Source: JBLIRR01 sp049472395 (GTDB taxonomy: Bacteria; SZUA-182; DTGQ01; JBLIRR01). From it: a DNA stretch of 64,000 nt. Positions 35,164-43,287 of the stretch are shown here, piece by piece. The stretch is from contig JBLIRR010000014.1 in the NCBI GenBank assembly GCA_049472395.1, positions 1-64,000 of the forward strand, read 5' to 3'. Made by a program: the position numbers and the translations under genes. The notes beneath the pieces were generated by a model. That model made no database searches and was not told the origin of the DNA. It saw only the letters and a program-made list of their open reading frames with translations. Positions within the stretch are counted from its first letter, which is position 1; each line of letters starts with the position of its first letter.

Positions 35164-35784
35164 ATGAAGGCAGAGATTGTCAATGTAGAAGGAAAAAAGA
35201 CCGGAGAGATTGATCTGAGCGAGTCAATTTTTAACTGCGAAATAAAACAGCATTTGTTGCATGAAGTAGTTCACTATCAACTTGCTAAAAGAAGAAGCGG
35301 AACTGCCTCGACAAAGAATAGATCAAAAGTCCGGGGTGGAGGCTCAAAACCTTACAGACAAAAAGGCACAGGTCGTGCGAGGGCTGGTACGTCGAGATCA
35401 CCTTTATGGGTAGGAGGAGGAATAATATTTGGCCCGCAACCGAGGGATTATTCTTTTAAAGTTAATAAAAAAGTCAGGAAACAAGCGCTCTGCACAGCCC
35501 TAAGCCTTCTGAGAAAAGATGGCAATATTACTGTAATAGACGAGTTTCCTTTGAAAGAAGCGAAGACGAGATATGCGGTTGAGATATTAGAAGGCCTTGG
35601 AGTAAAAGAGAAAGCCCTCATTATAGTGAATGGCGAATATGAGCAGCTAAGGCGTGCTACTCGTAATTTATCATGGATTAAGGTAATGGGCGTGAGCGAT
35701 CTTAATGTATTCGATATCCTGAATTATAAAAAGATAATAGTACTTCAATCTGCGATGGCAAAAATTGAGGAGAGATTGGGATAA
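35164..35784 (+). CDS. rplD: Ribosomal protein L4
   Basis: A 206-residue L4 with the exit-tunnel loop region (GGSKPYRQKGTGRARAGTSR, PLWVGGGIIFGPQPRDYSF). In proteobacteria L4 autoregulates the S10 operon. It begins only 16 bases after rpsJ with its own GGAG site, where L3 would normally be encoded. The rplW start abuts its stop. Confidence 0.95.
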   Translation: MKAEIVNVEGKKTGEIDLSESIFNCEIKQHLLHEVVHYQLAKRRSGTASTKNRSKVRGGGSKPYRQKGTGRARAGTSRSPLWVGGGIIFGPQPRDYSFKVNKKVRKQALCTALSLLRKDGNITVIDEFPLKEAKTRYAVEILEGLGVKEKALIIVNGEYEQLRRATRNLSWIKVMGVSDLNVFDILNYKKIIVLQSAMAKIEERLG

Positions 35785-36075
35785 ATGAAATCACCTTATA
35801 AAATAATAAAGAGTCCTGTCGTGACTGAGAAGAGTAGTAATCAGAATGAAGAATTGAATAAAGTAACTTTTGAGGTTTCTGCTGATTCTAATAAAATTGA
35901 AATAAAAAGAGCAATTGAGCAAATTTTCGAAACTGAAGTTGTCCGTGTGAATACAAAATGGATAAAAGGCAAAATGAAGAGGTTAGGAAGGAATGAGGGA
36001 AAACGAGCGGATAGAAAAAGAGCAATCGTCACCTTAGCAGAAGGCAAACGTATAGATATTTTAAGCACCTTTTAA
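35785..36075 (+). CDS. rplW: Ribosomal protein L23
   Basis: A 96-residue L23 (IIKSPVVTEKSSNQNEELNK, VTFEVSADSNKIEIKRAIEQ, VRVNTKWIKGKMKRLG). It lies at the tunnel exit and docks trigger factor and SRP. The ATG immediately follows the rplD stop. Confidence 0.96.
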   Translation: MKSPYKIIKSPVVTEKSSNQNEELNKVTFEVSADSNKIEIKRAIEQIFETEVVRVNTKWIKGKMKRLGRNEGKRADRKRAIVTLAEGKRIDILSTF

Positions 36076-36111
36076 TACGAAATCATTAATGTCGTAGGAA
36101 AATAGATAACA

Positions 36112-36939
36112 ATGGGAATAAAAAAATATAGAGCTATTACACCGGGAAGAAGAAATCAATCTGCATTTTTATTCGATGAGCTTACCACTGACCGACCACA
36201 GAAGCAACTCGTAAAACCACTTAAAAAGAGAGGGGGACGGGGAGCACGGGGAAATATTACTTGCAGGCATCGTGGTGGCGGGCATAAACGGCGATTCAGA
36301 ATAATAGATTTTAAACGTGATAAATTTGATATACCAGCGACAGTGAAAACAATAGAATATGATCCAAATAGGTCAGCGCGCTTGGCCTTGCTTCAATACG
36401 CTGACGGAGAGAGACGGTATATTCTTGCAACCGAAGGGATGAAGGTAGGGCATAGTGTTATGGCGGGAGAAAATATTGAAGTCAATACAGGTAATGCAGC
36501 ACCCCTGTCATGTATCCCGGTAGGGACGGTTATCCATAACATTGAAATGAAAAAAGGAAAAGGCGCTCAATTGGTAAGATCAGCTGGCGGCAGTGCCCAA
36601 TTATTAGCCAAAGAAGGCAATTATTGTCATATTCGCATGCCCTCGGGAGAGGTAAGGTTGATTCATAAAGAATGTATGGCTACTATCGGACAGATCGGTA
36701 ATTCTGAACACAGTAATATTAGACTTGGAAAGGCAGGGAGGGTTCGTTGGCTTGGGAAAAGACCTCATGTACGTGGTGTTGTCATGAATCCTGTAGATCA
36801 TCCGATGGGGGGAGGAGAAGGCAGGTCATCCGGAGGAAGGCATCCGTGTAGTCCTTGGGGCCAACTGTCCAAGGGGTATAAAACAAGAAAGAAAAGGAAA
36901 TCGTCAAGTAAATATATAATGAGAAGCAGAGGGAAATAA
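36112..36939 (+). CDS. rplB: Ribosomal protein L2
   Basis: A 275-residue L2 (GIKKYRAITPGRRNQSAF; GGRGARGNITCRHRGGGHKR; GVVMNPVDHPMGGGEGRSSG, with the conserved His near the peptidyl-transferase centre). Length is normal for the family. Confidence 0.98.
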   Translation: MGIKKYRAITPGRRNQSAFLFDELTTDRPQKQLVKPLKKRGGRGARGNITCRHRGGGHKRRFRIIDFKRDKFDIPATVKTIEYDPNRSARLALLQYADGERRYILATEGMKVGHSVMAGENIEVNTGNAAPLSCIPVGTVIHNIEMKKGKGAQLVRSAGGSAQLLAKEGNYCHIRMPSGEVRLIHKECMATIGQIGNSEHSNIRLGKAGRVRWLGKRPHVRGVVMNPVDHPMGGGEGRSSGGRHPCSPWGQLSKGYKTRKKRKSSSKYIMRSRGK

Positions 36940-36944
36940 GAAAA

Positions 36945-37229
36945 ATGTCACGATCACTTTATAAAGGACCATATATAGATAAGAATATTATAAAGAAAGT
37001 TGGACAGATGGAAAAGAGCAAAGAAAGAAAAGTGATAAAGACATGGGCTCGAGCTTCAACTATATTCCCTGAGATGGTAGGGTATACATTTGCAGTGCAC
37101 AATGGAAAAAAATTCGTTCCGGTCTATATAACAGAAAATATGGTAGGCCATAAATTAGGAGAATTTGCCCCTACAAGGACATTTCGAGGGCATGGTTCTA
37201 AATCTGAGAAAAAATCAGGAGTTCGTTAA
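36945..37229 (+). CDS. rpsS: Ribosomal protein S19
   Basis: A 94-residue S19 (SRSLYKGPYIDKNIIKKV; TWARASTIFPEMVGYTFAVH; GHKLGEFAPTRTFRGHG). It binds 16S rRNA in the head with S13. Starts 5 bases after rplB. Confidence 0.97.
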   Translation: MSRSLYKGPYIDKNIIKKVGQMEKSKERKVIKTWARASTIFPEMVGYTFAVHNGKKFVPVYITENMVGHKLGEFAPTRTFRGHGSKSEKKSGVR

Positions 37230-37289
37230 TTCGAAAACATCTGAGAATGAACTTTACATAAGATGATACAAAGAGGATAGAGTAAAGCG

Positions 37290-37628
37290 ATGACAATGAT
37301 AAAAGCAAGTGGTAAATACCTAAGAACAACACATACAAAGGCACGACCAGTCGTTAATTTAATACGAGGGAAAAAAGTTGAAGAAGCCTTAAATATATTG
37401 AAATTTATTAATACTAAACCAGCGAGATTTATTGAGAAGATACTTAAGTCCGCCATAGCAAATGCTGAAGAGAATAAAAAGATCGATGATATTGATACCT
37501 TATATATTAAAGAGATATTTGTGAATAATGGGCCAACAGCAAAAAGATTTATGCCGAGAGCGAGAGGACGAGCCTGTAAGATACTTAAGAGATCGAGTCA
37601 TATTAAACTCGCTTTAGACCAAGTATAA
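37290..37628 (+). CDS. rplV: Ribosomal protein L22
   Basis: A 112-residue L22 (YLRTTHTKARPVVNLIRGKK; ILKSAIANAEENKKIDD; NNGPTAKRFMPRARGRACKI). Its beta-hairpin lines the exit tunnel. A 60-base spacer separates it from rpsS; GAGGATAGAG precedes the ATG. Confidence 0.97.
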   Translation: MTMIKASGKYLRTTHTKARPVVNLIRGKKVEEALNILKFINTKPARFIEKILKSAIANAEENKKIDDIDTLYIKEIFVNNGPTAKRFMPRARGRACKILKRSSHIKLALDQV

Positions 37629-37653
37629 AATTTGGAGTGGAGGAATAATAGTT

Positions 37654-38289
37654 TTGGGACAAAAGGTAAATCCGATTGGGTTCCGGTTAGGATACACAAA
37701 AACGTGGGATTCAACCTGGTATGCAAAAAAAGATTATTGTACATTATTACATGAAGATTTGGCAATAAAGAAGTTTATTAAAAATAAATTAAAGAATGCC
37801 GGTATATCAAAAGTTGAAATCTCAAGGGCTTCTGATAAGGTAACGGTAAATATTTTGAGCGCAAGACCTGGCATTATTATTGGGAAGAAAGGAACTGAGG
37901 TAGATAGGCTTAAAGGTGAAATCCAGAAAATGACCTCAAAACAAGTCGCAATTAATATTAAAGAGATCCGAAAATCAGAGATTGATGCGCAGCTTGTGGC
38001 GCAGAATGTCGCTATGCAACTTGAGAAAAGGGTATCCTTCAGGAGAGTTATGAAAAAAAGAGTCCAATCCGCACAGCGTTTTGGGGCGTTGGGTATAAAA
38101 ATTTGCTGTTCCGGACGATTAGGTGCAGCGGAGATGGCCAGAGTTGAATGGTATAGAGAAGGGAGGGTTCCACTTCATACGCTGCGAGCAGATATAGATT
38201 ATGGGGTTGTCACGGCGAATACTACTTATGGGATTATAGGAGTGAAAGTGTGGATATATAATGGTGAAAATAAGAAGGGGGAAGAATAA
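37654..38289 (+). CDS. rpsC: Ribosomal protein S3
   Basis: A 211-residue S3 starting at TTG (GTGGAGGAAT upstream). It contains the N-terminal GQKVNPIGFRLGYTKTWDS, the KH-domain GXXG region (RPGIIIGKKGTEVDRL) and the C-terminal GALGIKICCSGRLGAAEMAR. It forms the mRNA entry helicase with S4 and S5. Confidence 0.97.
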   Translation: MGQKVNPIGFRLGYTKTWDSTWYAKKDYCTLLHEDLAIKKFIKNKLKNAGISKVEISRASDKVTVNILSARPGIIIGKKGTEVDRLKGEIQKMTSKQVAINIKEIRKSEIDAQLVAQNVAMQLEKRVSFRRVMKKRVQSAQRFGALGIKICCSGRLGAAEMARVEWYREGRVPLHTLRADIDYGVVTANTTYGIIGVKVWIYNGENKKGEE

Positions 38290-38295
38290 TAGACC

Positions 38296-38706
38296 ATGTT
38301 AATGCCAAAGAAGGTTAAATATCGAAAACAGCAGCGGGGAAAGATGAAAGGAATTGCGAGAAAAGGGAGTACCTTGCATTTTGGAGAATATGGTATCAAA
38401 GCCATGGGGAGTTGTTGGATCACGAACAGACAAATTGAAGCAGCTAGGATAGCTATTACTCGATATATTAAGAGAGGCGGGAAAGTATGGATAAACATTT
38501 TCCCTGATAAGCCCATTACTAAAAAGCCGGCAGAGACGCGCATGGGAAAGGGAAAAGGTTCTCCTGATGAATGGGTTGCAGTGGTGAAAAAGGGCAGAAT
38601 ATTATATGAGATAGAGGGGGTAAATCCCGAAGATGCGAAAGAGGCATTTAGATTGGCTGGGCATAAGCTTCCTATTAAAACTAAATTTGTAAGTCGTGAG
38701 CTATAA
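38296..38706 (+). CDS. rplP: Ribosomal protein L16
   Basis: A 136-residue L16 (MLMPKKVKYRKQQRGKMKG; HFGEYGIKAMGSCWITNRQI; GKGKGSPDEWVAVVKKGRIL). It contacts the A-site tRNA elbow. An 80-base spacer separates it from rpmC. Confidence 0.97.
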   Translation: MLMPKKVKYRKQQRGKMKGIARKGSTLHFGEYGIKAMGSCWITNRQIEAARIAITRYIKRGGKVWINIFPDKPITKKPAETRMGKGKGSPDEWVAVVKKGRILYEIEGVNPEDAKEAFRLAGHKLPIKTKFVSREL

Positions 38707-38786
38707 TTGAGGAGCGAAGTGATCTTTTTATAAAGGGCGCGGAAAGAATTAAAGAGATTTTTTAAAAAAGAGTAAGTGAGGAAACT

Positions 38787-38984
38787 ATGATTGCAGCGAA
38801 ATTCCGTGAGTTTAGTGATGAAGAATTAATTCAGAAAGAAGCGGATCTGAGGGAAGATCTTTTTAAATTAAAATTTCAGCATGCATCACAGCAACTACAG
38901 AATACATGCCGGATTAAGGAAGTAAAAAAGGATATAGGTCGTCTGCTGACAATTTGGAGAGAAAGAATAAAAGGGATACGATGA
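38787..38984 (+). CDS. rpmC: Ribosomal protein L29
   Basis: A 65-residue L29 of two helices (FSDEELIQKEADLREDLFKL, FQHASQQLQNTCRIKEVKKD). Starts after GTGAGGAAACT. Its stop overlaps the rpsQ start (ATGA). Confidence 0.95.
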   Translation: MIAAKFREFSDEELIQKEADLREDLFKLKFQHASQQLQNTCRIKEVKKDIGRLLTIWRERIKGIR

Positions 38985-39268
38985 AAGAGCGAGGAATAAG
39001 AAAAAAAAGAATAGGGATTGTAGTGAGTAATAAAATGGACAAAACTGTGGTTGTAAGTGTTGAACGGCGGGTAATGGAACCTACCTACAAAAAGATCTTA
39101 AGAAGACATAAAAAATTTAAAGTACATGATCAAAATAATGAGTGTATGATCGGGGATAAGGTACTCATTGTAGAAACAAGACATTTAAGCAAAGACAAGT
39201 ATTTTAGAGTAAAATCCATTTTAGAAAAATCAAAAGCAGAAATTTCGGACAATATGGGGAAAAAGTAA
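38981..39268 (+). CDS. rpsQ: Ribosomal protein S17
   Basis: A 95-residue S17 (RKKRIGIVVSNKMDKTVVVS; PTYKKILRRHKKFKVHDQNN; CMIGDKVLIVETRHLSKDK) with an OB fold. I take the ATG at 38981, overlapping the rpmC stop by 4 bases, as the start because the homologous region begins there; the open frame extends 9 codons further upstream inside rpmC. Confidence 0.95.
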   Translation: MKERGIRKKRIGIVVSNKMDKTVVVSVERRVMEPTYKKILRRHKKFKVHDQNNECMIGDKVLIVETRHLSKDKYFRVKSILEKSKAEISDNMGKK

Positions 39269-39270
39269 TT

Positions 39271-39639
39271 ATGATACAGGTCCAGACAATTATTGATGTT
39301 GCGGATAATTCGGGAGCAAAAAAACTTATGTGCATAAAAGTACTCGGTGGATCTCGACGAAGATATGCTCGGGTTGGAGATGTAATTGTTGTGTCGGTAA
39401 AGGAAGCATCACCCGGTTCTGCGGTCAAGAAGGGGAGTGTGAATAAAGCGGTAATAGTGAGGACAGCAAAAGAGATGCGTCGGGAAGATGGATCTTACAT
39501 TAAATTTGATAGAAATGCTGCTGTATTGATCAATAATCAAGGGGAGCCACTTGGAACAAGAATATTTGGACCTATAGCACGGGAGTTGCGCAAAAAGCAA
39601 TATACCAAGATTGTGTCCTTAGCGCCAGAGGTTATTTAG
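39271..39639 (+). CDS. rplN: Ribosomal protein L14
   Basis: A 122-residue L14 (MIQVQTIIDVADNSGAKKLM; DGSYIKFDRNAAVLINNQGE; GTRIFGPIARELRKKQYTKI). A full match to a very conserved family, contacting 16S rRNA at an intersubunit bridge. It starts 2 bases after the rpsQ stop. Confidence 0.98.
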   Translation: MIQVQTIIDVADNSGAKKLMCIKVLGGSRRRYARVGDVIVVSVKEASPGSAVKKGSVNKAVIVRTAKEMRREDGSYIKFDRNAAVLINNQGEPLGTRIFGPIARELRKKQYTKIVSLAPEVI

Positions 39640-39642
39640 CGT

Positions 39643-39993
39643 ATGTTTGCATCAAAAAAGAAAAAAAATATTAGTAAATTTTTAAAAATTAAGAAGAATG
39701 ATAATGTATTTGTCATTGCCGGCAAAGATAAAGGAAAATCTGGCAGAGTCGTAAAAGTGTTTAGAAAGAAGGGAAGGGTCCTCATAGAAGGAATAAATAT
39801 CGTTCAAAGACATATGAGGCCTACGCAAAAGCAACAACAGGGTGGTATTATCAAAAAGGAAGCGCCTCTTGAGGTTTCTAATGTAATGTTAAAATGTAAT
39901 AAGTGTAATAAGGCCACTCGAGTAGGGTCACTCATTTTGGAAGATGGGCGCAAAGTTCGTGTGTGCAAGAGGTGTGAAGAGATATTTGCATAG
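39643..39993 (+). CDS. rplX: Ribosomal protein L24
   Basis: A 116-residue L24 with a KOW motif (IKKNDNVFVIAGKDKGKSGR) and the VEGINIVQRHMRPTQ-like loop at the tunnel exit. The C-terminus carries a CNKC and a CKRC pair, a possible zinc ribbon seen in many bacterial L24 proteins. It has a short Lys-rich N-terminal extension. Confidence 0.96.
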   Translation: MFASKKKKNISKFLKIKKNDNVFVIAGKDKGKSGRVVKVFRKKGRVLIEGINIVQRHMRPTQKQQQGGIIKKEAPLEVSNVMLKCNKCNKATRVGSLILEDGRKVRVCKRCEEIFA

Positions 39994-40010
39994 GAGAGTG
40001 GAATAGAATA

Positions 40011-40550
40011 ATGTCAAGGTTGAAAGATAAATATTCGAATGAGATAATTAATTCGCTTAAGAGTGATTATAGCTATAAAAATATTAATCAGGTGCCGAAA
40101 CTTGTCAAGATCGTAGTGAATATGGGTGTGGGCGAGGCAATTCATGACGCAAAATCATTGGATAATGCCATCAATGATATGAAGTTGATTACGGGCCAGA
40201 GCCCTATAATTACAAGAGCCAAGAAATCAATTGCAGGATTTAAGTTGCGAACAGGCATGGGAATAGGATGCTGCGTCACGTTAAGAAGAGAGAGAATGTA
40301 TGATTTTCTCGATAGACTTTTAAGTGTGGGATTGCCGAGAATAAAGGATTTTAAAGGATTATCCCCCAAATCGTTTGATGGCAAGGGTAATTATAATCTG
40401 GGATTAAAAGAACAGGATATATTTCCCGAAATAAGCTATGATAAAATGGATAAGGTGAGAGGAATGAATATTAGTATTGTCACTACAGCACATACAGATA
40501 CCGAAGCACGTACATTATTAGACAAAATGGGAGTACCATTCAAAAAATAA
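40011..40550 (+). CDS. rplE: Ribosomal protein L5
   Basis: A 179-residue L5 (QVPKLVKIVVNMGVGEAIHD; ITGQSPIITRAKKSIAGFKL; GVPFKK end). It binds 5S rRNA and the P-site tRNA. Confidence 0.98.
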   Translation: MSRLKDKYSNEIINSLKSDYSYKNINQVPKLVKIVVNMGVGEAIHDAKSLDNAINDMKLITGQSPIITRAKKSIAGFKLRTGMGIGCCVTLRRERMYDFLDRLLSVGLPRIKDFKGLSPKSFDGKGNYNLGLKEQDIFPEISYDKMDKVRGMNISIVTTAHTDTEARTLLDKMGVPFKK

Positions 40551-40581
40551 TTTGAATTATTAAAAAGTGGGGTTACAACAG

Positions 40582-40767
40582 GTGGCAAAAAAATCATTAA
40601 TAGCAAAGGCAAAAAGGAAACCAAAATATAAGACGAGACATTATAACCGATGTAAATTATGTGGTCGACCGCGTGGATATTTAAGGAAATTTGGCATGTG
40701 TCGTATATGTTTTCGTTCATTGGCACTTCAAGGTGAAATTCCAGGTGTCATTAAAGCAAGTTGGTAA
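40582..40767 (+). CDS. rpsN: Ribosomal protein S14, zinc type
   Basis: A 61-residue S14 starting at GTG 40582 (MAKKSLIAKAKRKPKYKTRH). The two pairs CKLC and CRIC form the zinc finger of the short C+ form, distinct from the roughly 100-residue zinc-free form. An earlier in-frame GTG at 40567 would add five residues unlike the family. Confidence 0.95.
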   Translation: MAKKSLIAKAKRKPKYKTRHYNRCKLCGRPRGYLRKFGMCRICFRSLALQGEIPGVIKASW

Positions 40768-40776
40768 GGGGATATT

Positions 40777-41175
40777 ATGGCAACTATAGATCCAATCGCT
40801 GATTTACTTACAAGAATAAGAAATGCAATAATGGCTAAACATAGTGAGGTAGAGGTAGGGGTATCACGAATTAAAATTGCAATTATAAATATTCTCAAGG
40901 ATGGTGGGTATATAAGGGGGTACAAGATAACAGGAGAAGACCAGAAAAAAGCGGTAAAGATATTCTTAAAATATGATAAGAAAAATGTGAATGTTATCTC
41001 AGGTTTAAAAAGGATTAGCAAATCAAGTCGCAGGGTGTATGTAAATAAAAGTTCTATCCCCTATGTGCTTGGAGGTTTAGGTATCGCTATAATTTCAACC
41101 TCAAGAGGGATACTCACAGATAGGGCATGTCGCAAGGCAAATATTGGCGGAGAAGTAATGTGTTATGTGTGGTAG
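40777..41175 (+). CDS. rpsH: Ribosomal protein S8
   Basis: A 132-residue S8 (DPIADLLTRIRNAIMAKHSE; SRRVYVNKSSIPYVLGGLGI; STSRGILTDRACRKANIGGE). It organises the central domain of 16S rRNA and represses the spc operon in E. coli. Confidence 0.98.
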   Translation: MATIDPIADLLTRIRNAIMAKHSEVEVGVSRIKIAIINILKDGGYIRGYKITGEDQKKAVKIFLKYDKKNVNVISGLKRISKSSRRVYVNKSSIPYVLGGLGIAIISTSRGILTDRACRKANIGGEVMCYVW

Positions 41176-41199
41176 CAGGGTAAAAGAAAGAGAGTTAAA

Positions 41200-41748
41200 A
41201 TGTCACGAGTAGGAAAAGAACCAATACCGATAGAAAAAGCTCTTGAAGTTACTATTGATGAGAAACAAATAGTAGTAAAAGGGCCAAAAGGTGAATTAAG
41301 ACAGGACATAGTAGCTGGTATTGAGATAAAAAAAGAGAATGGAAGTCTCGTCGTTGGTTACCTTTGCGGTGAGAGAAAAAAACATAAATATATGGCCCTT
41401 CATGGATTGTACAGGTCTTTAATAGCAAATATGGTGAAGGGTGTTACTGAAGGTTTTACGAAGATTCTTGATATAGAGGGGATCGGTTATCGGGCGAATG
41501 TTTCAGGGAATGTATTAAACATGACACTAGGATTTTCTCATCCGATCGAATATTCAATTCCCGCGGGAATTTCTATTGAAGTGGAAAAATCGGGAAGCAT
41601 CGTAGTAAGAGGTTCTGATAAACAGAAGGTAGGGCAAGTTGCGGCTGAGATAAAAAGTTTTAAGAGGGTTGAACCATACAAAGGAAAAGGTATCCGTTAT
41701 CGAAATCAAGAAGTGCGAAGAAAAGTTGGTAAAGCAGGAGCGAAGTAA
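41200..41748 (+). CDS. rplF: Ribosomal protein L6
   Basis: A 182-residue L6 with two repeated domains (MSRVGKEPIPIEKALEVTID; GVTEGFTKILDIEGIGYRAN; KRVEPYKGKGIRYRNQEVR). It sits near the GTPase-associated region. Confidence 0.97.
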   Translation: MSRVGKEPIPIEKALEVTIDEKQIVVKGPKGELRQDIVAGIEIKKENGSLVVGYLCGERKKHKYMALHGLYRSLIANMVKGVTEGFTKILDIEGIGYRANVSGNVLNMTLGFSHPIEYSIPAGISIEVEKSGSIVVRGSDKQKVGQVAAEIKSFKRVEPYKGKGIRYRNQEVRRKVGKAGAK

Positions 41749-41765
41749 TTCAGAGGAGGAGTATT

Positions 41766-42128
41766 TTGGGAAAAAGTAGGAAAGAACAGCTTAAGATACG
41801 ACACAGGAGGGTTCGTAAAAAGGTAGGGGGTATATCTACGCGGCCAAGATTAAGCGTATTTAGAAGCTCAAAGCATATATATGCTCAGATAATAGATGAT
41901 GAGAAGGGCATAACATTAGCTTCAGCCTCTACGATGACAAAAGAATTTAAAGAAAAAGGTGCCTGCGGAGGTAATATTGAGGCTGCCAAGCTCATCGGAT
42001 CATATATTGCCCAAAAGGCTTTGACTAAGGGGATAGATAAGGTAGTATTTGATAGAGGAGGCAATATTTATCATGGGAGAGTAAAGGCCCTTGCCGACAG
42101 TGCGCGAGAAGGGGGTCTTAAATTTTAG
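41766..42128 (+). CDS. rplR: Ribosomal protein L18
   Basis: A 120-residue L18 from a TTG start with AGAGGAGGAG upstream (RRVRKKVGGISTRPRLSVFR; HIYAQIIDDEKGITLASAST; VVFDRGGNIYHGRVKALADS). Binds 5S rRNA with L5. Confidence 0.97.
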   Translation: MGKSRKEQLKIRHRRVRKKVGGISTRPRLSVFRSSKHIYAQIIDDEKGITLASASTMTKEFKEKGACGGNIEAAKLIGSYIAQKALTKGIDKVVFDRGGNIYHGRVKALADSAREGGLKF

Positions 42129-42145
42129 TGATGGAGGATTAGTAC

Positions 42146-42661
42146 TTGTCAAAAATCAACTATGAAGAGCTGGAATTAACGGACAAAGTAATAAGCATCA
42201 ATAGGGTTGCAAAGGTAGTAAAAGGAGGCCGCAGATTCGGATTTAGCGCGTTAGTCGTAGTGGGAGATTTAAATGGCCATGTGGGTGTTGGGCTCGGGAA
42301 AGCCAGGGAGGTTCCAGAAGCGATAAGAAAGGCTATTGATCAAGCCAAAAAGAATATAATAAAGATCAATATAGTGAATAAAACAATTCCATATCAGGTT
42401 ATTGGTCATTATGGAGCTGGCAGAGTATTGCTCAAGCCTGCATCCGCAGGGACAGGAGTCATTGCCGGAGGGGCCGTGAGAGCGATTGTTGAGGCAGTGG
42501 GTATTCAAGATATATTGACTAAATCTATGGGTTCTAATAATCACCATAATGTAATAAGGGCCACTATGCAAGGATTAATGAGTATTAAGAGTCCCCAACA
42601 GATTGCTGAGAGTCGTAATATAACTTCACCTGAGGATAATAGAGGGGGAGAGAATGCATAA
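42146..42661 (+). CDS. rpsE: Ribosomal protein S5
   Basis: A 171-residue S5 from a TTG start with ATGGAGGA upstream (VISINRVAKVVKGGRRFGFS; GHVGVGLGKAREVPEAIRKA; VIAGGAVRAIVEAVGIQDIL). It takes part in decoding fidelity. Its stop overlaps the rpmD start by 8 bases. Confidence 0.97.
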   Translation: MSKINYEELELTDKVISINRVAKVVKGGRRFGFSALVVVGDLNGHVGVGLGKAREVPEAIRKAIDQAKKNIIKINIVNKTIPYQVIGHYGAGRVLLKPASAGTGVIAGGAVRAIVEAVGIQDILTKSMGSNNHHNVIRATMQGLMSIKSPQQIAESRNITSPEDNRGGENA

Positions 42662-42842
42662 TATTAAGATAACCTTAAAGAAAAGCTATATTGGTCGACC
42701 GAAGAAACATCGTATTATATTGGATTCGCTCGCCTTGCGCAAGATTAATAAAACGGTAATAGTTCCAGACAATGCGCAGATGAGGGGTGCTATAAAGAAG
42801 GTTTCTCATCTTGTTGATGTATCATTTGAGGAGAGTGCATAA
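42654..42842 (+). CDS. rpmD: Ribosomal protein L30
   Basis: A 62-residue L30 (NIKITLKKSYIGRPKKHRII, LALRKINKTVIVPDN, MRGAIKKVSHLVDV). Overlap with rpsE suggests coupling. L30 is lost in several reduced bacterial lineages, so its presence argues against a strongly reduced genome. Confidence 0.95.
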   Translation: MHNIKITLKKSYIGRPKKHRIILDSLALRKINKTVIVPDNAQMRGAIKKVSHLVDVSFEESA

Positions 42843-42844
42843 TA

Positions 42845-43285
42845 ATGTATTTAAATATGTTAAGACCGCCTGACGGTTCTCGGAAAAAAAGAAAAAAAGT
42901 CGGACGTGGAGATGGTTCAGGTCACGGAGGCACAAGCTGTAAAGGACATAAAGGCCAAAGGGCTCGATCCGGATCAGGAATCGGGAGAGGTAGCGAAGGA
43001 GGCCAGATGCCCCTGCAAAGAAGGCTTCCAAAAAGAGGTTTTCGTAATATATTTAAAAAAGAATATACAATAATCCATCTTAAAGATATAAATCTTTTTG
43101 AAAATGAGAGTGTTATTGGGCCGACTGAATTGAAAGAACGTGGCTTATTAAAAGCGGGAGATAAATTAGTAAAAATCTTATCTGATGGTGAGGTTTCAAG
43201 AGCAGTAACCGTGAAGGCTCATAAATTCTCTAAACGGTCTATAGAGAAGATTGAAGCGGCAGGTGGCAAGGCAGAGGTTATTTAA
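42845..43285 (+). CDS. rplO: Ribosomal protein L15
   Basis: A 146-residue L15 (LRPPDGSRKKRKKVGRGDGS; GHKGQRARSGSGIGRGSEGG; MPLQRRLPKRGFRNIF). The Gly/Arg-rich N-terminal extension penetrates 23S rRNA. Directly followed by secY. Confidence 0.97.
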   Translation: MYLNMLRPPDGSRKKRKKVGRGDGSGHGGTSCKGHKGQRARSGSGIGRGSEGGQMPLQRRLPKRGFRNIFKKEYTIIHLKDINLFENESVIGPTELKERGLLKAGDKLVKILSDGEVSRAVTVKAHKFSKRSIEKIEAAGGKAEVI

Positions 43286-43287
43286 TA

